64,000 bases of DNA from Chrysoperla carnea (taxonomy: Eukaryota > Arthropoda > Insecta > Neuroptera > Chrysopidae): the NCBI RefSeq assembly GCF_905475395.1, contig NC_058337.1, positions 28,358,983 through 28,422,982 of the forward strand. Direction: 5' to 3'. The notes under the pieces were generated by a model. The model did not search any database. It was not told where the DNA came from and saw only the letters and a list, made by a program, of their open reading frames with translations. Below are positions 25,690 to 37,484 of the stretch, in pieces (within the stretch, counting starts at the first letter, position 1; each line of letters begins with the position of its first letter). A program made the translations under genes and the position numbers.

Positions 25690-26060
25690 ACTTTTTTTTT
25701 AGTCTTAAATTAAAAATTTTAACAAAAAATACTTTTTATGGGACAAGCTTTTATTGTACTAAAAAGTAGAAAACAATTTTATCTATGAGTCACTCATACC
25801 CGACTATTTGTAAAATAGTTCCGATTCATTTTTGATATTTTAAATTGAGCGCCACAGGCTTTTACAAATAGTCCGATATGAGTGACTCATAGATAAAATT
25901 ATTTTCTACTTTTAAGTACAATAAAAGCTTATCCCATAAAAAGTATTTTTTATTAAAATTTTTAATTTAAGACTAAAAAAATGTATATATACCTATCAAA
26001 TATGGTGGAAGCGATGGGAAAATCAGGACTCAATCGGAAACCGGGAAGTAGATCAAATTT
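25690..26060. mobile_element. Fold-back element with long arms plus family-B tail
   Basis: The left arm (25700-25815) holds GGGACAAGCTTTTATTGTAC and GAGTCACTCATACCCGACTA. The right arm (25860-25985) holds GTACAATAAAAGCTTATCCC and the complement of the rest, so the two halves fold around a loop near 25840 that contains CCGATTCATTTTTGAT. The arms are about 120-140 bp and close to identical. The family-B phrase TATGGTGGAAGCGATGGGAA follows on the right. Confidence 0.75.
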
Positions 26061-26892
26061 ACTTGCAAGATTTAAAAAAAAACGAGTTTTTCAGAAAATC
26101 TGACGTGGTAGAAAGCAATGGATATTATTTTTTTATTCAGAACCTTAATATAAACATATAATTTACCAAAACTATCCCATGCAATGGAAAAATTTCTTTG
26201 CATGACTAGCAAAATTTATTAAAAAATCGAAAATATAATATTTAATTCAAAAAATTAATAAATTTAGTCAGATTTCGTTAAAGTTAAAAATATAATAAAT
26301 ATCGTCAATAATTTTAAGGTCCTTAACTGGCGGATTTTATATTTACGAATTTTTTCGAAAGTAGGTACAGAATGTCTCACATGATTCGATAGTAAAAAAA
26401 AATTGAATTATAACACTCTGTAATTAAAAAAATTTACATAAATATGTTAATTTAAAAACTAAATTAAAAAATAATTTTGAAATCATTAGCTGAAAAATTA
26501 GTATAAGGTTACGCTTACGACTTGAATTTTATATAGATATTAAAAAAAATATATTAATAATAAAATATGTTAAATAAATATATTTCTAAAGTCAATTAAT
26601 TTTGACGCATCGAGTACTTCTTATAAGATTTCTTATATAATAAAATTATTAATTATGCAAAGAAAATTACATTAATTTCAAAGAAATACAATTTGAATGA
26701 TAACATCAAGAAAAATTTTATTTTTCACCTGTTATCATGAAATTTTTTTATGATTTGTTTACTATATTAAGTGTAGCAAAATTTTTTATCTAAAATTGAC
26801 AGGTAGCAGCAGGGACACCAACTTGACTGATGGAAAATTTTTTATATATTTTTATTACTCAAAAATCAAAATAAATAATTTTGGATACTAAC
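26061..26892. other. AT-rich stretch, possibly intron of the 27-kb candidate gene
   Basis: No further exon was recognised on the minus strand. If the candidate exon at 26893-27021 is real, this is the start of its first intron. Confidence 0.3.
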
Positions 26893-27021
26893 CTCATTTT
26901 GAGCAACATCAATTATAACATAAATTAACAGAACAATTTCTTCCTCATCTGAGCCCAAATTGTTTCCTTGTTGACCAGCTGTTGCCAAATACAGGCAACA
27001 TAAGTATTGCGGGGCCATCAT
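26893..27021 (-). CDS. Candidate first coding exon of an unidentified gene
   Basis: An open 43-codon stretch starts with two consecutive ATG codons (MMAPQYLCCLYLATAG...) and ends ...VIIDVAQNE at a splice donor of good quality (GAG|GTTAGT), in phase 0. Its base composition is richer in G and C than everything around it, which is what drew attention. The N-terminus is mildly hydrophobic with two Cys, then an acidic SDEEE patch, then a hydrophobic VLLIYVIID strand. I do not recognise the family, and I found no downstream exon in the window to the left, so the next intron would be long or the call false. Confidence 0.4.
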
Positions 27022-28950
27022 ATTTTTAAATTAAAAATATTTTCGTTTCAATATAAAAATTGGAAAACTTTTTTCTCAAAATTTCTAACACATAATTAAA
27101 GTACAATTTTTTTTTTCTGGATATGGGTGTTCGATAATAAAAGTCTTAGAATAGTCTCATTTTTTTTTTCAAAATTTTCTGGTAAATAAATGTTTTTTAA
27201 AATAGAGAAACATCCACAAAAATGTTTCAAAATAAATATATATAAGAAAAAACAATGTTTCAAAACAGTTATTATTATGTTTGAAAAATAAAAACACTGG
27301 CTACGTGGCTCGATGTGCGGTCAACAACTTCGATTCCCAACTAGGAAGCGACCAAAACAACATAAAAACTTTTTTTTAAATTACTTTAAACAAAAAAAAA
27401 AAACAATTACGACACTCAAACATTAATTTACTTCTGCACTGTACGAATTTTTAAAAAATTTTCTTACATCACTTCAACAACAACAAAATTCTTAAATAAT
27501 TTTCCACTAATTAATTAAAAAAGTTCCAATTTTATTTAAATAATTAATAATTCAACAAATGCGTTTTGTACTGATTTTTTAAATTATATAAAAAATTTTC
27601 TTATAATTGAGAAAATTTTACGAAAACTTAATGTTTTTCCCTTTTTTTTTTTAATTAAAAAAATTAATCATTAAAAACGTAAGTAATATTTACTGAGATA
27701 CCTTTTAGAAGGTAACTGGAAACAACTTCTCTTCAACACTGTTAAACAAATAGATAGTCGTTTTCATGGTATATCAGGGGATGAAGTGGGGTACACGTAT
27801 ATAATCAACAGGTAAATTTATAATTTACCTGTATACTTACGTTAAATATGTCTGAATATTTGGAGACGTGGATAGGTACTTAAGTCATTTTTTAAAGTCA
27901 TTAATAAATTTATTTTATTTTATATTTAAAATTCATTAAAGCTATTTACAAATAATTTTTAATCTTTTTCATAATTATTAAATTTAAAAGAATTTTTCTA
28001 ATATTTTTCTATCAACATATATCGCTTAAGTTATGATTAATCAAAGCCAACTTTATGAAAACGTGTTTTATTAAGGTAAAAAAAATTTAATAATATCGAG
28101 GGGCAATGTTCACTGCTCCTCAATTGCAAAGTTCTCGAATTAAAATTACAAAAAAAAATTACATATTTTTTACATTAAAAGTTAGGTAGGTACTTGTTTA
28201 GTGGAAAATGCGTAAATAAAATGTATTTTAGGGAAAATTATAGTTTTATTTTGTATAAAATTTAAATTAATTAATATGTAACTCAAGATTATGCGTAAAT
28301 CAAAACTTGAATTACCAGAAAAGGTAAAATTTAAATTACAAAAAAATCATTAAAGGCGTTAATTATTTATATCTTTTTTACATAATGTAATAAATTAGAG
28401 TATGTCAACATTATTTGATAAAATTATTTCAATGTAGATAAAATATGTCTAAAGAAAATTAAACGATAAAAAAGAAATTTTTTGTATTTTTTCAAGAATT
28501 AAAAAATACCTACTCTAATAATTAAATTAATAAAAATGAAATAATTTTTCATATTATTGGCAAATTAAAATAATAAAAATCTAAAGTAGGATTTAGAATA
28601 ATAATTTTTGTAAAATAAAAATAATTTTATTCAAATTAATAATATGTATTAGAAAATGCATTGGACGCCATTTTGTATGCAAAAATTACTTAAGCATAGA
28701 AACTTTCATAAAAACAAAATGATTTTATCTCACTTTCTAAAAAAAACAATTTCGTACAACTACTGCCATCTCGTAAAGTTTAAATAAACTTGATAAACCT
28801 GCTAACCAAACCTAAATAAATCAAAATACAAAATATTAAAAAAATCTTAATAATAATAAAAAAGAATTTAAAAATTGCATTAAAATTAAAAACTAATAAA
28901 TAAATTGTTTTAATTTTTATTATAAAGTTTTTAGAATTTTCTTATTCGTA
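27022..28950. other. AT-rich spacer between divergent genes
   Basis: It lies between the candidate minus-strand exon and the plus-strand MRGBP start. No gene is recognised. The part from 27860 to 28940 is almost entirely A and T. Promoters of both flanking genes would be expected here, but no motif is distinct enough to mark. Confidence 0.4.
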
Positions 28951-31900
28951 ATGAAAAAACCTATCCAAGTAGAAGTATTTGACGTTTCTAATATAAAAAT
29001 GTCTAAAGAAAAATCAACAGACATCGATTTGGATTATGAAATTCAATTACTTTATGCAATGCAAGGCTTTAAGCCTGTTGGTAAGACCTTTTTTCATTTT
29101 ACAATATATTTTATAAAAAAATAGGAAGCACTTTTGGCGGGTATCAACAGTTGGCTTAGTCCATTGATTCACGTTCCCTTTAAAAACCATTGACAATTGA
29201 TATAGGTACCTGGAAAGCCGGTTTAATATTACCCTATGAATAAGGAACAAGAAAATTTGGGGTGGAAATAATTTTTTTGTAATTTAGTAATTTTCTTTAT
29301 GCCCCAAAATAGTGCCTTGACATCACTATTATTATAAATTACTACAATCAAATATCTTCAATGGTCGGGAATAACACAGTATAGTATCAATTTAACGATC
29401 ATATTTTGGTAAAGATCTAATAGTACCAAAATTTGACTTGTACATTTATTCCCAGCTATCAAAAACGCAATTTGCTGGCTTAAAGTCCAAGACTATTGAA
29501 TATATCAATTTAATCTTCGTTTTCGATTATATTCCACGTTGGGATTGGCACCTTCAAGGCACGTATTTCATGTGCCTTAATCATATAATATTTATACAAT
29601 TATTACTTTAGCACCAGCGTCCCAAAAAGCGTCTTCTTGGGGCTCATACTTTGTCAAATTACTACATTCGAGCTATTATAGTTCCTTTTGAACATTCAAA
29701 CCTCATATTTTAGGCAAAGCATTTTCCGTAAACAGAAAACGTTTTTTTAAATAATATTTATGTTTGAAATGATCGTTTTTATTTTTACAATTGTATCATT
29801 TTCATCAAAATAATTAAAAAAAACTCGGGTAAAATACTATGATTCTCGATTTTCCAGTTTAATTTATCATACTTTTCCATGAAATTCATACATATATTAA
29901 AGTTACATTGAAGGAAGGTAGAAAGAAACTTGAAGGCCAAATAAACTTGATTGATATTTATTTTTATTATGAAACTAAATTTTACATTTATTTCAAATTT
30001 TTGTGTGTATTTTATATATTATATAAGTCCGGATATATAGAGAACCCGGGCACGAGTCCCGGCTTCTGTGTAATTTTTTCGTTTGTTTCTATTTGTTCAA
30101 ATTGATTTGAACATGATTTTTGTGATTTATTAAGTAATAACTTAAAATATTTCAAAAAATTTTTAACTTGCTTTTTGGATTTTCAAAGGTATTTAGGTAA
30201 GACCAAAAAAACGAAAATTCAGTTTAATTGATTATTAGAATACCAGATTTTTAGAAACTGGCTGAAATCGATCCGATTGGTACTCTTTGTTTGGGATTTT
30301 GAGCAGTATATTTTAAAATATGCATACAATTTAAAATAAAATATATCCGCTTTTTGTATTTTTTAGGTCAAAATTATCTTGTGTACTGAGTTTGATTCGA
30401 AATCCAAGACAAAACATTTGAAAAATCGAAAAAATCACAAACAACTGTTTGGTTTAGAATTTGATAGAACTCGGTATATGTAGTAATATTGACTCAAAAA
30501 AATAAAAATCGGGTTCATTTGACGATTGTTGACTGAGTAACGGATACGCTATCTAGTACCGAGTACTGACACGTTAATCACGAATTTATCTCGTCACTCA
30601 AATTTTTTATTTAGAATATATACACTTTGACGAACTATAACTGACATAAAATGTTACCAATTGAATCTTTATTAGATAATATGTATCAAAAGTAAAGAGT
30701 AACGTAACAATACGATTGTAACGGGTACTGATTATTTTAGTAACGAATATATACAGATACTCAATTTCTCGTTACTTTTACAGCACTACTTATTTAGTCG
30801 TTAAATGAACGGGATTTGAGGAGTGTGTGATTTTGGAAACCCTCTAAAACGAAATCCTATCAATTTTTATATTATCTCTTTACCACCTTATATACATAAA
30901 AAAGCCTATAAAAAAATTTGTTGTATTTTTAAGTGAGTTCAGTTAATTTATATTTAATAAAAATATTTTAATTCCTTGTAAGTTACTAACTCCAATAAGA
31001 CGTCGATCGTCTTACACTTACATGCATTATTCTTTCGATAAAACACTTTCACAACGTAAACACAATAGATAATAGGTATTCATTGCTCTATTAAATAAAG
31101 TTTTTCTAACTGTTCGCCGAGTTCTTCGAGACACTTTCACATATCAAATGTTATTATTTCAAATTTTCTTAGAATTAATTATAAATTCGGAACTAGAAAT
31201 TAATTGCGCATTACTTTAATAGGGATCAGCAAACATTTTCAAATGTCGTGTATCATTGAACGATTACAAGAGAACATAGAGAAAACCGTGAACAGTAAAT
31301 CAATATGGGAACATTTAAATAAATGGTACAATTTACAACAATTAAATGAAAATGAAATAATTCCATTTCAAAATCAAGAAATTGATTTTAATCTACCGGA
31401 AGCAGAATTTGGTGTATTAAAACAAAAGAAAAGTACAATTCCAGTCGTAAAAGCACCACCAGTCCCCAGTACACCAGAAAAACCACCTACACCAGTTGTA
31501 AGTCAGACAAAAGTCTCATCATCCACGCCTGCGGTTAGTAAAAAACCAACAGAACCCCCACCAAAAGAAACAACGGCAAAACCTGCGAGTACACCGCAAA
31601 AAGAAGAAACGAAAAAAGAAATTCCCACACCATCAAATACGAAAAATAGTTCATCTCAGCGACGTGATAGTTTCAGCCAAAAAGCTGATCAAACAAAAAG
31701 TAGTACGGCGTCAGGAAAAAAAGATTTTAATCAACCTGGAAATACATCAGCAAAAAAAGTAATTGAGAAACGAAGTGTTCATACTAAAGGACGAAACCAA
31801 AGTACTCCAAATGTTTCATCTTCAAAGACGAAACATTCATCGAACGAATTAGAAAAAATTCGCGACCATAATAAAAACGATAAAAAAGAAGAAGATAACA

Positions 31901-32034
31901 CTGCATCAGTTAAAAGAACTACTCGTGGATCTTTAAAACCTGATGATTCAGAAAGTTCCAAAAGTCAGAGTCCTTTAACAGTTAGTACACCAACCTCTTC
32001 TGGTGGATCAGCACCAAAACGACGCAGAATATAG
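28951..32034 (+). CDS. MRGBP: MRG/MORF4L-binding protein (Eaf7 family), two exons
   Basis: Exon 1 is 28951-29080 and exon 2 is 31223-32034, split inside a Gly codon (GTTG|GTAAG ... TTTAATAG|GGATC); the protein is 313 aa. The join gives FKPVGISKHFQM, which matches the hallmark HKPVG...HF of the Eaf7 domain. The domain spans about residues 26-115 (LLYAMQGFKPVG, the helix to SIWEHLNKWYNLQQLNENE, then IIPFQNQEIDFNLP). MRGBP is a subunit of the NuA4/TIP60 histone acetyltransferase complex and links it to MRG15-type proteins. The C-terminal two thirds are a disordered Pro/Ser/Thr/Lys-rich tail ending in KRRRI, longer than in vertebrate relatives. A second in-frame ATG at 28999 is an alternative start. 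Confidence 0.92.
29081..31222 (+). other. MRGBP intron 1
   Basis: This 2.1-kb intron has a GTAAGA donor and an acceptor at TTTAATAG. It contains no recognised element. A small GC-rich patch, GAACCCGGGCACGAGTCCCGG, at about 30041 stands out from the AT background. Open frames inside it (for example 29908-30105) are short and without motif. Confidence 0.7.
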
Positions 32035-32143
32035 TATTTTATTGAAATTGATGACTCTGATTCCGATTAAAGTTTGTAAATATGAATCTTGACATTAAAG
32101 ATTTTATCAAAAGTTCTATTATATTATCGATAAAGTTTATACG

Positions 32144-32149
32144 AATAAA
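32144..32149 (+). terminator. Poly(A) signal candidate for MRGBP
   Basis: An AATAAA hexamer lies about 110 bases after the MRGBP stop codon, the first on this strand. Further AATAAA hexamers follow near 32286. Confidence 0.4.
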
Positions 32150-33905
32150 ACGAAATAGAAACAAAGTCGGCTACAGTGGAAAGTCGAATTTTTATTTTTG
32201 AAATTAAAAAAAAATTACCCTTTAATATAAAAATTCAGTAACCGGTCTTGAATAGAGAACTTGTAAATTTTTTAAATGATGTAAAATAAATAAATGTACA
32301 AAATATTTTGTTCATGAAAAATGTATAATTTTAAACTAAACCAGGAAATTTTTGCGTAATAACAAATCAAATTCATTCGATGTTATGTAACTTAAAGCAT
32401 ATGTATTTTACATCGTATTGAATGTGCCAGAAAAAATTATATCAAATATACAAATCAGTTTAATTTTATTATGATTGCTATTTACTTTTAAACTATGAAA
32501 TCCAATTCGGTAATTAATAACAATTGTTTCTAGAAAATATTTCTATTTTAATTTTAATAATTATAATTTGTTGTTACTGAGAAGTCTCAATAAAATAAAG
32601 AGACGAAACGTCCAACTGCATCAACTGTAATGTTCTGATTTGATATTCCCAAAGCCAACTTCCCTGTGATTCAATTTGTTTATATATTTTTCTATAAAAT
32701 TTTGTAAATCGATGGTTATGCCAATTTAAAAAAATTATTAAAACATATCTTACCATTTTATCGCTTTATACGTTAATGTGTTAAGTAAATACGTAGTTCA
32801 ATAAGTAAAGCAAAAGATATTGCAAAAATAACATGGAATTTCCTCAAATATATTATAGGTTTTAACAAAAAAAGCCTAATATCTTAACACCACAGCGTTA
32901 AAAGATTTTCGAACTTAAGTTGTTTTAATTGACGATGTAACTATCATATTACTCCTAGATTTTAATAAAATTCATCAGCGCTTTCCCGGAAAGTTTGAAA
33001 AACTCGAATGATGGATTTTTTTTGTTAAGTTTCCTTATTTCGATTTATTTCTACAGCTATAGATATTGCTTATTTTTCGTGAAAACAGTGATTAATTTTC
33101 TTGTTCTAAGAGTTACTCAGAATATGAATAGTCATTTAAAAACAATGTTTACTTGGAAATTTTTTACTCGATAGGATGGTACACGTCCATTGACACTTTT
33201 CCTAACTACATAATCGTACAATAAATAAATTGTTTATTTAGTCTCAGTGTTTAAATTTAATAAAATTTATTTGCATATCTGAGCTACTGAAAATATATCA
33301 TAGCCTGTATTTATAAATGTACTCAATGGTGGATGTTTTCTTACATGTACAAAAAGATATTATCTATTATAATATAACTAAAACTCTTTGTCACTTCTCA
33401 TTCTTATGTTGAAATTTCAAAACTTTTAAGGGATAAGGCCTATGTAACAGGATACAAAATTTACAATTTTATATCAGCTTTTCTACGGACTAATCATTAA
33501 AGAATGAAATATAGCCTATTTTATCAAATAAATATTCAGCAGTTATAAATGTTTATTAAAAAGTCCTATAAATTGATTGAGATATTCGGCGTGATTCAAA
33601 AAAAAAACTTGGATTTAACATTGCCTTTACATTGTAAACAACATATCAAAAACAAACAAAAAAAAAAAAAAAAAATCTTATTTGATGTAAGGTTCACCCC
33701 CTTTTCATGTATAAGTTGACTGAATTAAATTTTTATATTCGTTGTTAAAATATACAATAAATAACTAGCCATTTTATGTAGTGAATTTTTCCATAAATGT
33801 AAATTGTTCAGTGTTTATGTCGTCATTAAATTGTAAACAATTAAAATTTGTTGACAATTCATCCTTTTGAAATTTATGGACACGAATCATGACTAAAAGC
33901 TTTTA
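32150..33905. other. Intergenic, nothing recognised
   Basis: No gene is supported between the MRGBP 3' end and the R1 copy. A poly-A tract occurs at 33660-33675. Confidence 0.4.
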
Positions 33906-34513
33906 AAACAAGTGAAAACAAACAATTGACTGAGTTAATTGTTATAATACCATGCATAGTCAGTGTTGATTTCTTTATCACATAACACATACATAACTAA
34001 TAAAGTATAGTACATATGTAAATGACTTTATAGGTTTCTGCATTACCGACCGACATTTAGTGTATAGTTTGTACACATATTATAAAATTTCCGCCTAATT
34101 GGCGCCCTCACGGGTAAACAGTGATGTTTACGAAAAAATGTTTCAAACGAAAGTTGTTTAATTTTTGATAAGGAACATTTTTTACATTTAAACTTTTGTT
34201 CTATCTCTAACGCTTTATAAGATGGGTCCTACGGACCCAAGACCCAATTGACCTATGATGCTCATTTACGAACTTGACCTCACTTTTTACGTCCTGAGTA
34301 CGCTGTAAAAATTTCAGCTCGATATCTTTTTTCGTTTTTGAGTTATCGTGACCACAGACGGACGGACGGACGGACGGACAACCGGAAATGGACTAATTAG
34401 GTGATTCTATGAACACCTATGACAAAATTTTTTTCCTAGCATAATTATTTTTAAGCGTTACAAACTTGGGACTAAACTTAATATACTATGTATATTTCAT
34501 ACATGGTATAAAA
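33906..34513 (+). mobile_element. R1 interspersed repeat, full-length copy
   Basis: A complete forward copy from ACAAGTGAAAACAAACAATT to CATGGTATAAAAA, including an ACGGACGGACGGACGGACAA tract at 34359-34381 and GGAAATGGACTAATTAGGTG. It carries a private AT-rich segment around 34000-34075. It is the best local reference for the family together with 18137-18738. Confidence 0.85.
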
Positions 34514-37440
34514 ATATTACAAGTTCCCTATTAAAGTGTAAATAATTGTGAACTATCTTAATATAGATGTTGAGTGACCCATATTCGTTCAATGTTTTTC
34601 TCTTTTTTCCAATTGCAGACCAACGTAAATCCTCCCCAATAACATATTATAAGGTTTAGTTATTTTTAATCCACAACTTTTGCCGTCCTTAAAAAGGTCC
34701 AAGGTTTCATAATTTCAAAGATTTAAATACAACTTATATATAAATTGTTAAAAAAAATTCCACAATGCTCTTTTATATAGAAAAGAGAATAGGAAATATT
34801 TGTGCACTCTTTTTCTATCTTTAACAAACGCAACGAACATTATTTTGATCAATTTTGATAAAAATTATCCATTACATCTTTTGCAATACATTAGTTACCA
34901 AGGCAGAGCGTAGTTAAAGAGAGCATAAGGATTCTACCATCTAATTCATGTTTAAACGTAAACAGGACAGGAAAGTATGTTATTGAAAGGGTGAAATCGG
35001 TTTTTTTTAAGATTTTGACCTATAGTGCAGATAAAAGCGTTTTAGTTTTTAACAAAGACGATATATTTACCGATATATTGTCTGGTTTTTAGTGTTATCA
35101 AGGAGGTTACAATCAGCTCTTTTAGTATCTGAAATGTAATAATTATTAGGAACAAAAAGTACAACTTTACGTGTAATGAAACTAAATATTTTTATTGTAT
35201 ATGTATTTTTAAATACTGAAATATTACTTTCAGAAAAACAATTCATTTTTTTTTTTCATACAACTCAAAACATTTTTGTATTTTTTTATTTGTTGATTTC
35301 TTTTTGTAATTTATTGCTGCATAAAAATAAATCATTTAAGAAAAATACTTGTATTTTCATTAAATTATCCTAATTGTTTTTTGTTGATTATGTTTTTTTT
35401 TTAAATGTTTACACGAAATTCATTAAACTAACATTGTTTGCAATAAATGTTCCCTTACAGCTTAAGGCATTTCACAACAAAAAAATTTTCTAAAATAATT
35501 TTACTAAAACACATCGCAACATAAAAAATTACGTAAATAAGTATCCTCAAATTTATAATACGAATTATTTTCAGTCCTGTGAGACCCTGTAGTATCATAC
35601 TCTTGATACGCAAGAAATAAATAAGAATTTATCGTCGTAAGTTTGAGTATTTTTCTATACATTCGATACATCGATAAGCGTTAAAACAAAATTAACGAGC
35701 AACGTTTAAAAATAGGATGTAATCAATTTATTATTAATTAAAATTTAAAAAGGTACCAATACGATGGATGATATAAGAAAAAACCAGTGGCGTAACATAA
35801 TCATGACATTCATTTATTATTTAATTTTAGCACAAGTATCTTCCTGTTGAGACATTGGTAGTAAGATATCATCTAATTTCACCATATACAAATTTTAAAC
35901 CGACTTCCAAAAACTACCAATCTTTTTAACCGAACAAACTTAGTGAATCTATCAAGCCTTATCGGTTTAAATGCACTTTGTATCCGACTATTTAAAAATA
36001 TTATACATATAATGAAATAGAATTAAAATTAGATAAAATTTTGTATCGCCATGATTTTAAAAATGTGTTTCGATGTTTTTCTAAATATGTAAAAATTGAA
36101 ATAAAATCACGCGATTATTTTCCTTTCTTCAGCCCCAAACTGATCAACCCTATCCATATTTCTTACAAAAAAATTAGTTTTCTACAACCATATTCGTACG
36201 TTATTAAGCCGATTACACATATAGTGGATTTCTCCGCGGTATACAGGGGCCATTTTAATCTATTATCGCTAATAGTCCGTTTTGTACTTCAACCAAAAAA
36301 TAACAAACAAAAGTTTCAGAGTTTGATGGTGGGCATAATATTCTGACGACATATTGGACCTAGTTCTCCGGGATTCTTTAATGGTCAGGTTAGATCGTAA
36401 AATGTAAGAGATAGAATAACACTTTAAATTAGAAAGTTGATCCTCATAAAAAAAAAAAAAAACATTTTTTATTCAAAACATTTTTTCAAAAATCGTTAGC
36501 TTTCGGAGGATATGCAACTTAAAAATATATGATTATTCCATTTAATCAAAAGAATTCTCTTAACTTTTACAATCTAAATTGACAATTGAGGCAACCGGCA
36601 GAATTATGTCCAATCTGATGCCAGAATATGGTGTTCCCCCATCAAACTTTGCAACTTTGGTTTAAGTTTTTTTTCGATTGGTTAAATATGAAACGATATA
36701 TAAGCCATAATAGAATAAAATGGTCCACCCCCTTTTAATTTGCTGTTTGCAGTAGTTAAGCAGTCACTGGACATGAAAAGAACTGGTGTAATTTTTGCGT
36801 AAAGAAAAAGAACCTTTGACTTACACATTCAATAGAAGTCATTGTTTTCAGAATCATTTTCCAAAAGAGACTGATAAAAAAGACCAAATAAGGGACTGTA
36901 TCAGAATTATATTAGTAATTGCAAAGACACAACGTTAGTCAGTTTATTTAGATAACTAGCTGATCCCGAAAAATTCTGCCTCTATCATACTGCCATAAAA
37001 TATAGCCTAAAATAATCATTGAACTATCACAGTAAAATTAAAAAAAAACTATTTTCGAGATGACAAAAAGCAAGTAAACTAACGCACATTTACATGGAAG
37101 TAATACATATTGCCCATATCGTTTAAAAAATAACAAAGTTTTTTTCTGCTTTTTCTTAGTATTAAATGTAGAAAAGCATCTTTACAAGAAATTCAAAAAC
37201 CCGTACCTCGATATCTTCACAATTTTCACGAGTGTGGTAGAAGATTCTCCATACGAAATTAATTTTCAGGTTTTGAAATCCTAAGTTGTTACGCCACTAT
37301 ACAAAAACACCAAATTAATGCTTAAAAAGAAGAATACTTTTTTATGAATAATAATAGTAACGAATAATAAGTTCAATTGCACTGAAAATTATATATTTTT
37401 TTAAAGAATTTGTTGAATTTAAATGCAAGAGATTGAAACA
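34514..37440. other. Intergenic region between convergent MRGBP and SMAP
   Basis: No supported gene. Phrases AAACCGACTTCCAAAAACTA (about 35898) and ACTAGCTGATCCCGAAAAAT (about 36955) resemble conserved parts of decayed insect transposons. The 101-codon frame at 36041-36346 between them has no recognisable domain. Confidence 0.4.
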
Positions 37441-37478
37441 TGATCAAGGATAAAATCACTAAACAAAATCTCTAAAAC

Positions 37479-37484
37479 ATTTAT
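37479..37484 (-). terminator. AATAAA overlapping the SMAP stop codon
   Basis: The last codons read CAA TAA ATG, so an AATAAA hexamer overlaps the stop. Use as a poly(A) signal would leave a minimal 3' UTR; downstream alternatives exist in the AT-rich sequence to the left. Confidence 0.25.

Noticed and set aside
36041-36346. 101-codon plus-strand frame in the MRGBP-SMAP spacer
   Set aside because: No ATG at its start, no recognised domain, and it lies between phrases typical of decayed transposons.
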